From Campylobacterales bacterium (GTDB lineage Bacteria > Campylobacterota > Campylobacteria > Campylobacterales > JAADDG01): a stretch of 14,203 nt of DNA. The stretch covers positions 1-14,203 of the forward strand of contig JALVCR010000065.1 of NCBI GenBank assembly GCA_027009865.1, given 5' to 3'. The notes beneath the pieces were generated by a model. The model saw only the letters and a list, made by a program, of their open reading frames with translations, was not told the origin of the DNA and searched no databases. Positions 6,385 to 13,352 of this stretch are shown here, one piece after another (position 1 is the first letter of the stretch; the number at the start of each line of letters is the position of its first letter). The translations under genes were made by a program, and so were the position numbers.

Positions 6385-8415
6385 CTACTCCCTCAAAAGC
6401 CCGGCTTCTTTTAAAAAAGGAGAAGGGTTATAATCTATTTTTTTAATTCTGTCATATTTAGCGTAAGAGAGATAGAGTATATCTTTAGCTCTCGTTACGG
6501 CTACATAAAAAAGCCTTCTCTCCTCTTGGATATCTCCGCCTCTTTGAATCAGTTTCCTATTTGGAAATCTGCCATCCATCAAATCGATTATATAAACCTC
6601 TTTATATTCCAATCCTTTGCTTGCATGAACGCTTAAGAGATTCACTCCTTCCCCCTCGCTCATCTCTTTGCTTCCAAGAAGCATCGCATTTAAAAATCTT
6701 TTGCTATCACTATAATTTTTTGAAAGATCCAAAAGAAGAGAGATTTTTCTCTCAATTCTCTCCAAAATATCCTTTTTCAAATTTTCATCCACACTTCCAT
6801 CTTTCATCGTAGCTCTTCTTTTTGCCAAAACTAAAGCTATATGTTTAAAAATAGAAGAGTTTAGTATCGCGAAAACTATCGACTTTGGAGAGTGTAAGTT
6901 CTTTGTATTTTTTACAAAAAGATAAAAAGCATAATAGAATTTTATAGACTCATCATTGAATTTGGGATGTTTTAAAGTGGGATTTGAAAAAAATCTCTCC
7001 TCAAATCCAAACTTTTTAAACCGCCCAACGCTTCCAAACTCCTCAAAATCGTCAAAAAGCCCAAGCTGATGATTTTTAACTCTTCTGATTTTAAAAGGAT
7101 TTTTGATATCCTTAGGAGAGATAAGACCCTTTATTATATTCCCCTCCCCCAAAAGATATAAAGCGTCAAAAAGCTCTTTTGCAAAGACTCCCCCTATCCC
7201 TTTGGCATACTCAAAAATGTGGATAAAAGCCATCATATCTTTTGGATTTACTATAATGCTGTATAAATCTAAAGCCGCCTTTATCTCTTTTGTATCAAAA
7301 AAACTTATCCCCCCTCTTCTTTTACACCCTACCCCAAGCTCTCTTAAGCTTGCCTCTATTCCATCCGCACTTGAATTGTTTCTAAAAAGCACTGCTATCT
7401 CCTCTTTTGGAGTTGAAGATTTTTCTATTCTTTGGGCTATTTCTCTATACTGCTCAAAAAGCTCGTCAAAAATCAAAAGCTTTGGAGGAGGAAAATCGCC
7501 ACTTCTTGTTACTTCAAGCTCTTTTGGAAAGATTCTTGGATTATTTTTTATAACTCTGTTGGCAAGAGACAAAATCTCTTTAGAAGAGCGGTAATTTTTC
7601 TTCAAAACAAAAATTTTTCCATCTTTATATCTCTCTTTGAAAGAAGCGATTATATTTATATCCGCTCCGTTAAAGGCATATATGCTCTGATCATAATCTC
7701 CTACGCAAAAAAGTGAATCAAAAGCAAAAGAGTCTATCAAAGAGGATTGAAGCCTGTTTGTGTCTTGATACTCGTCAACCAAAATCTCCTTAAAAAAAAT
7801 TCTTCTTTTCTTTAAAAGCTCTCTCATATCTATCAAAAGATCGTTAAAATCCACATATCCAAATCTACTTTTAAGCTCTCTAAATTCGTCCAAAATATCT
7901 TCATAAATCAAAGAGAAAGGCTCATGTTCGGGGCTTTTTTCCAAAAGCCACTCCCCAAAATCCTTCTTTGGAAGCTTGTTTTGATAAAGAGAGTATAAAT
8001 CGTAAAGGTAAGCTGGAGTATATGGTTTTGTATCGGTTTGGATATGATGGAAAGTTCTCTTTTCATAAATACTTTTTAGGAGAATTTTAAGCTCGGATGG
8101 CTGTTTTAAGACAACATTCTCTTTATATTTTTTCAAAAGCCTGTAACTTACCGCATGAAAAGTTCCCGACTCTATCTTTGAAACTATTTTTTTATCAAAA
8201 AATCTCGCCACCCTCGCAATCATCTCCAAAGCGGCTTTGTTAGTAAAAGTAAGAAGCAAAATCTCTTCTGGCTTTATGCCTTTATGCAAAAGATAGCCGA
8301 TTCTTGCCACTATAGTAGAGGTTTTGCCAGTTCCCGCAGAAGCTATTACAAGATTCTTGCCAAACGGCGCGGTGGCGGCTTTGTATTGCTCTTTATTAAG
8401 AGATCTAAGAGGCAC
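6385..8415 (-). CDS. UvrD/Rep-family superfamily 1 DNA helicase
   Basis: A 676-residue ATP-dependent 3'-5' DNA helicase of the UvrD/PcrA/Rep group, expected to act in DNA repair and replication restart. The motifs occur in family order: Walker A ASAGTGKT (25-32), motif Ia LLTFTNKAALEM (54-65), motif II DEYQDTN (214-220), motif III GDYDQSIYAFNGA (239-251), motif IV NYRSS (274-278), motif V SVHASKGLEY (595-604) and motif VI ERRLFYVAVTRA (632-643). The length is slightly shorter than E. coli UvrD because the C-terminal tail is brief. Residues about 430-490 form a variable insertion with QLGLF at 450-454, which matches the beta-clamp binding consensus. The start is GTG at 8415, supported by AAGGAG five bases upstream. 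Whether to call it uvrD, rep or pcrA cannot be settled here. Confidence 0.93.
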   Translation of the reverse strand: MPLRSLNKEQYKAATAPFGKNLVIASAGTGKTSTIVARIGYLLHKGIKPEEILLLTFTNKAALEMIARVARFFDKKIVSKIESGTFHAVSYRLLKKYKENVVLKQPSELKILLKSIYEKRTFHHIQTDTKPYTPAYLYDLYSLYQNKLPKKDFGEWLLEKSPEHEPFSLIYEDILDEFRELKSRFGYVDFNDLLIDMRELLKKRRIFFKEILVDEYQDTNRLQSSLIDSFAFDSLFCVGDYDQSIYAFNGADINIIASFKERYKDGKIFVLKKNYRSSKEILSLANRVIKNNPRIFPKELEVTRSGDFPPPKLLIFDELFEQYREIAQRIEKSSTPKEEIAVLFRNNSSADGIEASLRELGVGCKRRGGISFFDTKEIKAALDLYSIIVNPKDMMAFIHIFEYAKGIGGVFAKELFDALYLLGEGNIIKGLISPKDIKNPFKIRRVKNHQLGLFDDFEEFGSVGRFKKFGFEERFFSNPTLKHPKFNDESIKFYYAFYLFVKNTKNLHSPKSIVFAILNSSIFKHIALVLAKRRATMKDGSVDENLKKDILERIERKISLLLDLSKNYSDSKRFLNAMLLGSKEMSEGEGVNLLSVHASKGLEYKEVYIIDLMDGRFPNRKLIQRGGDIQEERRLFYVAVTRAKDILYLSYAKYDRIKKIDYNPSPFLKEAGLLRE

Positions 8416-8445
8416 TCCCTCTCCTTTTTTAAATTTAGGGAAGAA

Positions 8446-8454
8446 AGTATAGCA
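8446..8454 (-). promoter_or_regulatory. Extended -10 promoter of the helicase gene
   Basis: The minus strand reads TGCTATACT, 30 bases before the GTG start. It has the same TGCTATAnT shape as the promoters of the antitoxin-like gene and the subtilase (TGCTATATT). No clear -35 box is visible. Confidence 0.5.
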
Positions 8455-8466
8455 TAATAGCCTCTT

Positions 8467-8532
8467 TTATCTCCTGACGATTATCTCTATTCTTCTATTT
8501 TTTGCTTTCCTTTTGAATTGTTGCTTCTGTGC
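8467..8532 (-). pseudogene. Possible remnant of an OmpA/MotB-like C-terminus
   Basis: One minus-strand frame reads a 21-residue segment ending FKRKAKNRRIEIIVRR and a stop. NRRIEIxx close to a stop codon is the usual end of OmpA/MotB-family domains; the intact lipoprotein next door has NRRVEIYLYP. Two in-frame stops lie directly upstream and no other part of the domain was found in any frame. It may be a decayed gene end, or chance. Confidence 0.22.
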
Positions 8533-8621
8533 TTATTAATATTAAAAGCTACTATTTAGACTACCTTTTTATTTCTTTATAAAAATTACTATTAATTTAA
8601 ATACAAACAAGATTTTCTCTT

Positions 8622-8667
8622 AAGGTAAAGGAGCTATTTTATAAAGGTAAAATTTTTATTTACCTTT
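8622..8667. repeat. AAGGTAAA repeats upstream of the lipoprotein promoter
   Basis: AAGGTAAA occurs at 8622-8629 and again at 8644-8651, 22 bases apart, which is two helical turns. An inverted copy, TTTACCTT, lies at 8659-8666. The second and third copies form a 9-bp stem (AAAGGTAAA/TTTACCTTT) followed by a T run that leads directly into the -10 element. The group could be an operator, or a weak terminator placed before the promoter. Confidence 0.35.
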
Positions 8668-8670
8668 TTT

Positions 8671-8679
8671 TGGTATAAT
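8671..8679 (+). promoter_or_regulatory. Extended -10 promoter of the OmpA-family lipoprotein gene
   Basis: TGGTATAAT is a perfect extended -10 element, 29 bases before the start codon at 8709. The upstream T-rich stretch has no clear -35 hexamer, as expected for Campylobacterota sigma-70 promoters. Confidence 0.65.
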
Positions 8680-8708
8680 AGAATAATAATTAAAATCAGG
8701 AGTTTAAA

Positions 8709-9440
8709 ATGAAATATCTTACAAAAACTTCTATAGCTATCATAGCTTCAACCCTTATACTATCAGGCTGCGCGCCGATGCAAGGGGTAAATTCTCCTTC
8801 TCAAAATCAAAATATCTCAAAAACTCAAACGGGAGCTTTAATAGGAGCGGCACTTGGAGCTTTAATAGGAGCATCTACAAAGGGGCATCACAAACTAAAA
8901 AGAGCCGCAATCGGAGCAGCAGCAGGAGCAGCGCTTGGAGGAGCCATAGGATACAATCTTGACAAACAAGCAAGCCAGATGGCAAAAGCTTTGGATACTG
9001 ATGTTAGCACCTCTCCGGATGCCGAGCTTGATCAAACAAAAGATATTATTGTTAGAAAAACAGATAATTATGTAAAAATAATGTTTAGAGACAGAATGAT
9101 GTTTCCGACAAATTCGGACAGATTAACTCCAACCGCAAGAATGAAAATAGAAAAATTGATCCCTATTTTAAGACAATATCCTCAAACCATAATTCAGGTA
9201 GTAGGACATACCGACAGCAGAGGAAGCTGGGAGTATAATAAAGATTTATCAAGAAGAAGAGCCAAGAGAGTCGGAAATATTCTTTATGAGAGCGGAATTC
9301 CAAATCAAATATTTGCAAAAGGATGCTCATACGACAAACCTCTCGTGCCAAATACCTCGCCTGAAAATATGGCTCTAAACAGAAGAGTGGAAATATATCT
9401 CTATCCAAATGAAAATGCGGTTATAGATCCATGCAGATAG
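8709..9440 (+). CDS. OmpA-family glycine-zipper lipoprotein (YiaD-like)
   Basis: A 243-residue lipoprotein expected in the outer membrane, bound to peptidoglycan. Residues 1-20 are a lipoprotein signal ending in the lipobox LSGC, with Cys21 as the lipidation site. Residues 42-82 form a Gly/Ala-rich glycine zipper (GALIGAALGALIG, then AAIGAAAGAALGGAIG) split by a basic HHKLKR segment. The OmpA C-terminal domain occupies about 122-233, with FPTNSDRL, GHTDSRGS (Asp169) and LSRRRAKRV (Arg184), the two residues that bind diaminopimelate in this family. YiaD and similar proteins have the same order of parts. Cys206 and Cys242 could pair. The start is supported by AGGAG seven bases before the ATG. 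It stands alone on the plus strand, and its likely role is envelope stability. Confidence 0.9.
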   Translation: MKYLTKTSIAIIASTLILSGCAPMQGVNSPSQNQNISKTQTGALIGAALGALIGASTKGHHKLKRAAIGAAAGAALGGAIGYNLDKQASQMAKALDTDVSTSPDAELDQTKDIIVRKTDNYVKIMFRDRMMFPTNSDRLTPTARMKIEKLIPILRQYPQTIIQVVGHTDSRGSWEYNKDLSRRRAKRVGNILYESGIPNQIFAKGCSYDKPLVPNTSPENMALNRRVEIYLYPNENAVIDPCR

Positions 9441-9445
9441 ATTCT

Positions 9446-9461
9446 CTCCCCTTTTTGGGAG
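9446..9461 (+). terminator. Weak hairpin after the lipoprotein gene
   Basis: CTCCC (9446-9450) can pair with GGGAG (9457-9461) around a CTTTTT loop, five bases after the stop codon and between two convergent genes. There is no T run after the stem on either strand, so it is at best a weak terminator. Confidence 0.3.
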
Positions 9462-9464
9462 GGA

Positions 9465-9833
9465 TTAAGAAAGCTCCTCTTTTAACCACTTTAAATAATC
9501 AGAACTTGCATTGACAATTGGCAAAGCTATAATTTCAGGAACTTCGTAATTATGGTTTTCTTTTATTATTTTTTCAATTTCTTTAAATAAAGAAGCTTTT
9601 GTTTTGATATTTAATATTATCTCTCTGTCTTTTTCTATTTTACTTTTCCATCTGTATAAGCTTTCTATCTCATATTTTTGAATACAAGCAGCAAGTCTTT
9701 TCTCTAATAAAATATTAGAGATTAAAGAGGCTACATTTTCATCGTTTGTAGTGGTTTGAATGACAATAAACTCCCCGCGCAAAAGCGCGGAAGAGTCTTT
9801 TAGTGGAGATCTCTCCATTTGCTTGCTTTCCAT
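9465..9833 (-). CDS. cutA: CutA-family (CutA1) divalent cation tolerance protein, start unsettled
   Basis: The core matches CutA, a small trimeric cytoplasmic protein linked to copper/divalent metal tolerance, though its true function is debated. Family hallmarks are VIQTT near the start, LLEKRLAACIQ, SLYRWKSKIEKDREIILNIKT split over 59-80, and NYEVPEIIALPI (94-105). The given limits run from the farthest in-frame ATG (9833), which overlaps petC by 34 bases and has no good ribosome-binding site. A second ATG is at 9818. The family normally starts right before IVxxTT, which here corresponds to ATT at 9767, three bases after GGGGAG, giving 100 residues. The extra 22 residues resemble nothing and span the petC end and a GC hairpin, so an ATT start or a true N-terminal extension are both possible. 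It probably shares the pet transcript in part. Confidence 0.85.
   Translation of the reverse strand: MESKQMERSPLKDSSALLRGEFIVIQTTTNDENVASLISNILLEKRLAACIQKYEIESLYRWKSKIEKDREIILNIKTKASLFKEIEKIIKENHNYEVPEIIALPIVNASSDYLKWLKEELS
9775..9790. other. GC-rich hairpin at the petC-cutA junction
   Basis: CCGCGC (9775-9780), AAAA, GCGCGG (9785-9790) is a perfect 6-bp GC stem with a four-base loop, ten bases past the petC stop codon. It is among the most GC-rich spots in the intergenic sequence of the window. On the minus strand no T run follows; GGGGAG follows instead. It may protect the pet mRNA 3' end, weakly stop transcription, or control cutA translation. Confidence 0.55.
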
Positions 9834-10666
9834 AGATAAGCAAAAATAGAGAAGATTACAAAGTAGAGAATAATTTTCAAAGTTACAGATTCTCTTTTCT
9901 CTTTTTTTCTATCTCCAACTTTTTCAAGATAAGAGATAATCTGCTCTGCCTTCTCTTTTGTTACACCAACTCTTGGCATAGAAGTTCCATGAAGAACTCT
10001 TTGAGGCTCTCCGATGAAATTGATAAGATGCTCTTTGCTTTTTGCTCTTATAATAATGGATAGATCCGGAGGATTTTTACCCATATATTTTTTCAAAGCC
10101 TCAGTATCGCTCGGTCTCTTCCATCCGTCATATTTTACATCATGACATCTTCCGCAAGCATCGATAAATACATCCTTATCATCAAGCTTCTTTGGAGCTA
10201 TGGATTTAAGATAAGCTACGATATCTGCAACCTCTTGATCCAAATCCCCGCCAAGTCCCATAAAAGGAGTCATAGGGAAAGGTCTCTTATCATTAAATTT
10301 ATGCTCAAGCATCAAAGCATGAGCAGGGTTTTTGATAAGATTTGCCAAAAATTTCTCATCAAATATAGCACCGGCATTGCTTAAATCAGGCGGAACCACA
10401 CCAAACGAAGCAGAAGCACTTTTAGCATCCATAGGAGCTGCTATTCCTTGAGACTTAACCCCATGACATCCAACGCATCCGGCATTCATAAAAGTCTCAG
10501 CCCCTTTTTTAGGATCTCCTTTTTTATTTAAAGGTTTAAGATCGCTATATTTGTAATCTACAGGTTTGATATGTTCATGCATCTGGGAGTGAGCAAAAGG
10601 CTCAACTCCTATATAAGTGATTATCGTAAAAAATACTACAACTGCTAAAATTTTCAACTCTCTCAT
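9800..10666 (-). CDS. petC: Diheme cytochrome c1 subunit of the bc1 complex
   Basis: A membrane-anchored c-type cytochrome of 288 residues that takes electrons from the Rieske protein and passes them to periplasmic cytochrome c. Residues 5-22 are an N-terminal membrane segment or uncleaved signal. Two haem sites are seen: CVGCH (64-68) and CGRCH (171-175). Candidate axial methionines are Met132 or Met136 (FPMTPFM) and Met230 (TSMP). A C-terminal membrane anchor lies at 263-280. Two haem-c sites in this subunit is the known arrangement in Campylobacterota, unlike mitochondrial monoheme c1. AGGAGG stands six bases before the ATG, inside the end of petB, and the ATGA overlap with petB implies coupled translation. 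Confidence 0.93.
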   Translation of the reverse strand: MRELKILAVVVFFTIITYIGVEPFAHSQMHEHIKPVDYKYSDLKPLNKKGDPKKGAETFMNAGCVGCHGVKSQGIAAPMDAKSASASFGVVPPDLSNAGAIFDEKFLANLIKNPAHALMLEHKFNDKRPFPMTPFMGLGGDLDQEVADIVAYLKSIAPKKLDDKDVFIDACGRCHDVKYDGWKRPSDTEALKKYMGKNPPDLSIIIRAKSKEHLINFIGEPQRVLHGTSMPRVGVTKEKAEQIISYLEKVGDRKKEKRESVTLKIILYFVIFSIFAYLWKASKWRDLH

Positions 10667-11919
10667 GCGGCACCTCCTACGCTCTTAGCCTCTTTTTTGG
10701 TAATGATAGGAAGCACCACCAATAAAAGAGCCAAAAATGTTATAGAAGCAAAGAATCCTATCCATGCGTTAGCGCCCGTAGGAGGGAGCTTTCCGTAAAC
10801 TGTCAAAATTATCATATCTATAACTAAAATCCAGAACCAATATTTAAATGCTCCTCTCTTATGCGCCGGAGCTACAACAGGACTTTTATCAAGCCAAGGC
10901 AAGAAAAAGAAGATTACGTTTGCTATACCAAAAGCTGTAAGACCAATACTCATAGCTTTAAAAGGCCCTATATCAAAAAAGAATCCTCTAAGAACCTCAT
11001 AACTCCACAAGAAATACCACTCAGGATAGATATGAGGAGGTGTCTTCATTGGATTTGCAGGCTCGAAATTGATAGGATCCATTGCAAATTCATAATGAAA
11101 TCCCACTAGATAAAAGTAAAAAATCATAAATACGCCTACTACAAAAAGATCTTTTGATATGAAAACAGGCCAGAAAGGAATAACTTTTGACTCTCTTTTT
11201 TGTCCATTTTTATATTTCTCAGCTTCATAATCAAAATCTATATCCTCTCCGTCTTGATTATTTACGTGAGGAATTCTAAGAGAATAGAAGTGAAGGCCAA
11301 TTATTGCCATTATAACAAGAGGCAATAAGAAAACATGAAGCATAAAAAATCTTGTTAAAGTAGAGTCAGCCACATAAAAATTACCCCTAATCCAAATAAC
11401 CAAATCAGGACCTATAAAAGGAATACCACCGAAAAGATTAGTAATAACTTGAGCAGCCCAATAGCTCATTTGCCCCCAAGGAAGCATATATCCGCTGAAA
11501 GCTTCAGCTGAAAAGGTAACAAAAAGAAGCATACCGCTTATCCAAATCATTTCTCTACCCTGTTTATAGGAACCGTAATAGATTCCAGTAAACATATGGA
11601 TATATATTACAAGAAAAACAACTGAAGCGGCAACCGCATGCATATGTCTCCACAGCCATCCATAATAAGCTTCTTGCATAATAGTATAATTTACACTATC
11701 AAAGGCCAGATGAACATCCGGCTTATAATACATAAGCAAAAAAATTCCGCTTATTACCAAGATAGAAAACATAGTCATTAAGACTACACCCATCGCCCAT
11801 AAAAAGTTTATGTTTTTAGGTACCCAATACTCGGCCGCCAAAACCTTCCATAATTTCTTTGTGGCAAGTCTTTGATCTAGCCACTCTCCTATACTGTTAG
11901 CTTTTGAAAAATGCGCCAT
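10663..11919 (-). CDS. petB: Cytochrome b subunit of the bc1 complex
   Basis: The quinol-oxidising integral membrane subunit, 418 residues, unsplit (cytochrome b plus subunit-IV-like parts in one chain). The haem-ligand histidines are His94/His108 in the first helix pair and His195/His210 in the second. The 15-residue step of the second pair matches cytochrome b6 rather than mitochondrial b, where it is 14. PEWYFLWSYEVLRG (299-312) contains the Qo-site PEWY motif. Membrane helices are visible near 42-64, 97-115, 128-146, 190-211, 255-275, 325-341, 360-374 and 388-407. A charged loop at 222-246 separates the two halves. AGGGGG lies six bases before the ATG. It sits 12 bases after petA and overlaps petC by four, so the three genes form one operon. 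Confidence 0.95.
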   Translation of the reverse strand: MAHFSKANSIGEWLDQRLATKKLWKVLAAEYWVPKNINFLWAMGVVLMTMFSILVISGIFLLMYYKPDVHLAFDSVNYTIMQEAYYGWLWRHMHAVAASVVFLVIYIHMFTGIYYGSYKQGREMIWISGMLLFVTFSAEAFSGYMLPWGQMSYWAAQVITNLFGGIPFIGPDLVIWIRGNFYVADSTLTRFFMLHVFLLPLVIMAIIGLHFYSLRIPHVNNQDGEDIDFDYEAEKYKNGQKRESKVIPFWPVFISKDLFVVGVFMIFYFYLVGFHYEFAMDPINFEPANPMKTPPHIYPEWYFLWSYEVLRGFFFDIGPFKAMSIGLTAFGIANVIFFFLPWLDKSPVVAPAHKRGAFKYWFWILVIDMIILTVYGKLPPTGANAWIGFFASITFLALLLVVLPIITKKEAKSVGGAA

Positions 11920-11931
11920 ACTCTACCCCCT

Positions 11932-12438
11932 CTACGCTTTACCGACTATTTTTTTATACTCTGGTCCCTCTTCGCCTAAAACAAGCTTAGTGCCCTCTAT
12001 TTTAAAAGGCGGAATATCAAAAGGTCTTGGAGGAGGCCCGAAAATATTTGTCCCGCATGCGTCAAACTCACCTCCGTGGCAAGCACATTTAAACTTCTTG
12101 TTTTGCGGCTCCCAAGCCGGAATACATCCAAGATGCGTACAAAGCCCGATTCTAACCAAATAATCTCCGCCGCCCACTTTAACGTCGGTTTTATCACACT
12201 TTTTAAGATCGGTGCCATCTTTTCTGATAATAAAGATAGGCTTACCTCTCCATGTAACCGTTCTAAATTCACCCGGTTTCATAGGCGACAAATCAACGGT
12301 TGTAAAACCCGCAGCCATAACGCTTGGAAGCGGATCCCAAGTAGCTTTCATTGCACCAAGCGCAAAAATACCTCCTATTGCGCTTACTGCACCGAAAGCC
12401 ATTCCGAGAAAATCGCGTCTGCTTTGCTCGATAGCCAT
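11932..12438 (-). CDS. petA: Rieske iron-sulfur subunit of the bc1 complex
   Basis: The 2Fe-2S subunit that carries electrons from quinol to cytochrome c1. The chosen ATG gives 168 residues. It starts MAIEQSRRDFLG, where SRRDFLG is a twin-arginine export signal, followed by a Gly/Ala-rich membrane segment (to about residue 30) that serves as uncleaved anchor. Cluster-binding boxes are CTHLGC (100-105) and CACHGG (118-123), giving two Cys and two His ligands plus a disulfide pair. GPPPRP follows, as in other Rieske proteins. An ATG six bases farther upstream (12444) is in frame, but it lies directly against AAAGGA, while the ATG at 12438 has a five-base spacer, so the later one is preferred. 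It is the first gene of petABC; a palindrome at 12527-12539 may be an operator. Confidence 0.95.
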   Translation of the reverse strand: MAIEQSRRDFLGMAFGAVSAIGGIFALGAMKATWDPLPSVMAAGFTTVDLSPMKPGEFRTVTWRGKPIFIIRKDGTDLKKCDKTDVKVGGGDYLVRIGLCTHLGCIPAWEPQNKKFKCACHGGEFDACGTNIFGPPPRPFDIPPFKIEGTKLVLGEEGPEYKKIVGKA

Positions 12439-12526
12439 TCTCATCCTTTCGATAAAATTTTTACCTTTATATTTTACTCCAAAAAGTCTTTAAAATCGAT
12501 ATTTTTAAGAGATTATTATCTGTTTA

Positions 12527-12539
12527 TTACAAATTGTAA
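12527..12539. promoter_or_regulatory. Palindromic operator candidate upstream of petA
   Basis: TTACAAATTGTAA is a perfect 13-bp dyad (six-base arms, one centre base) about 90 bases before petA. Its shape suits a dimeric helix-turn-helix regulator. It does not clearly match a site I know in Campylobacterota. No convincing -10 box could be chosen for petABC; TATAAA and TAAAAT variants lie close to the gene. The rest of 12445-12617 is AT-rich with a nine-A run and no visible gene. Confidence 0.35.
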
Positions 12540-12617
12540 CTTTAAAAGCAAAAAAAAATGATATATTCTAAATAAAATTTTAAATATAAATAATAATTAC
12601 AGATAAATGACGTATTT

Positions 12618-13352
12618 TTAGAAGAATTTTTCAAACTCTTTGGGCTCTTTGGAGATAAACTCATAATCAAAAAGAGAAATTTTTAAAGAGTGAAGCATTA
12701 CCCTTTTATGCTCTCTTCCTCCATATTTTACATCTCCTACGATAGGATGACCTATACTTTTTAGATGGACTCTTATTTGGTGAGTTCTTCCCGTTTTTAT
12801 AATAACTTTAACTTTCGTAAACTTTCCCTCCACCATTAAAGGCTCTACAAAAGTATAAGCTTCCTCTCCTTTTTTAGATATTTTGCTGTAAAGAGCGTTT
12901 TTATTTTTTACGGTCTCTATGGGGGAGTCTATCTCTATAGGTTCGGCAATTATTCCATCAACCCACGCTATATACTCTTTTAAAACATTCTGTTTTTTAA
13001 ACTCTTCTATAGCTTTCTTCCTAAAATCCTCTCTCTTTACCAAAAGCAAAACGCCGCTTGTCTCTTTATCGAGTCTATGAAGAAGTTTAAAACCTTCTCT
13101 TTTTGCTATCTCTTCGCTTGTTAAGAAAGCAGGTTTATCTAAAGCTAAAATATTTTCATCCTCGAATATCTTTTTGCTCTTTTCTATTTTTATAACTTTA
13201 AATTTGGTAGAAAGAGGCATTTCTGCTCTTGCTACTGCTATTTTTCTTCCGTGAGAGAAAACAACTCCCCTGTCTATCAGCTCTTTTGCGGCTCTGTTGG
13301 AGATTTTCTCCTGCTTTGCCAAAAGCTTGTAAGCCTTATTAGTTTTTGGCAT
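12618..13352 (-). CDS. RluA-family RNA pseudouridine synthase
   Basis: A cytoplasmic enzyme of 244 residues that isomerises uridine to pseudouridine, probably in 23S rRNA. The N-terminus (about 8-45, EKISNRAAKELIDRGVV) resembles an S4-like RNA-binding domain. The catalytic motif HRLDKETSG (92-100) gives Asp95 as the nucleophile. ENILALDKPA (66-75) and GRTHQIRVHL (188-197) are the other hallmarks of the RluA/RluC/RluD group. It is shorter than E. coli RluC or RluD (over 300 residues), as is common in small genomes, so the target uridine cannot be named. AAAGGA lies five bases before the ATG. The first 14 bases overlap the end of yggU, indicating one operon with waaA and yggU. No hairpin terminator was seen after the stop. 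Confidence 0.92.
   Translation of the reverse strand: MPKTNKAYKLLAKQEKISNRAAKELIDRGVVFSHGRKIAVARAEMPLSTKFKVIKIEKSKKIFEDENILALDKPAFLTSEEIAKREGFKLLHRLDKETSGVLLLVKREDFRKKAIEEFKKQNVLKEYIAWVDGIIAEPIEIDSPIETVKNKNALYSKISKKGEEAYTFVEPLMVEGKFTKVKVIIKTGRTHQIRVHLKSIGHPIVGDVKYGGREHKRVMLHSLKISLFDYEFISKEPKEFEKFF

Noticed and set aside
7103..7594. Plus-strand open frame of 163 codons opposite the helicase
   Set aside because: Antisense to conserved helicase sequence; Ser/Lys/Phe-rich composition as expected from a complementary strand of AT-rich coding DNA.
12439..12444. petA start at the upstream ATG (12444)
   Set aside because: It lies directly against the AAAGGA ribosome-binding site with no spacer; the ATG at 12438 has normal spacing.
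12076..12561. Plus-strand open frame of 161 codons opposite petA
   Set aside because: Antisense to the Rieske coding region including its cluster motifs; no domain seen.
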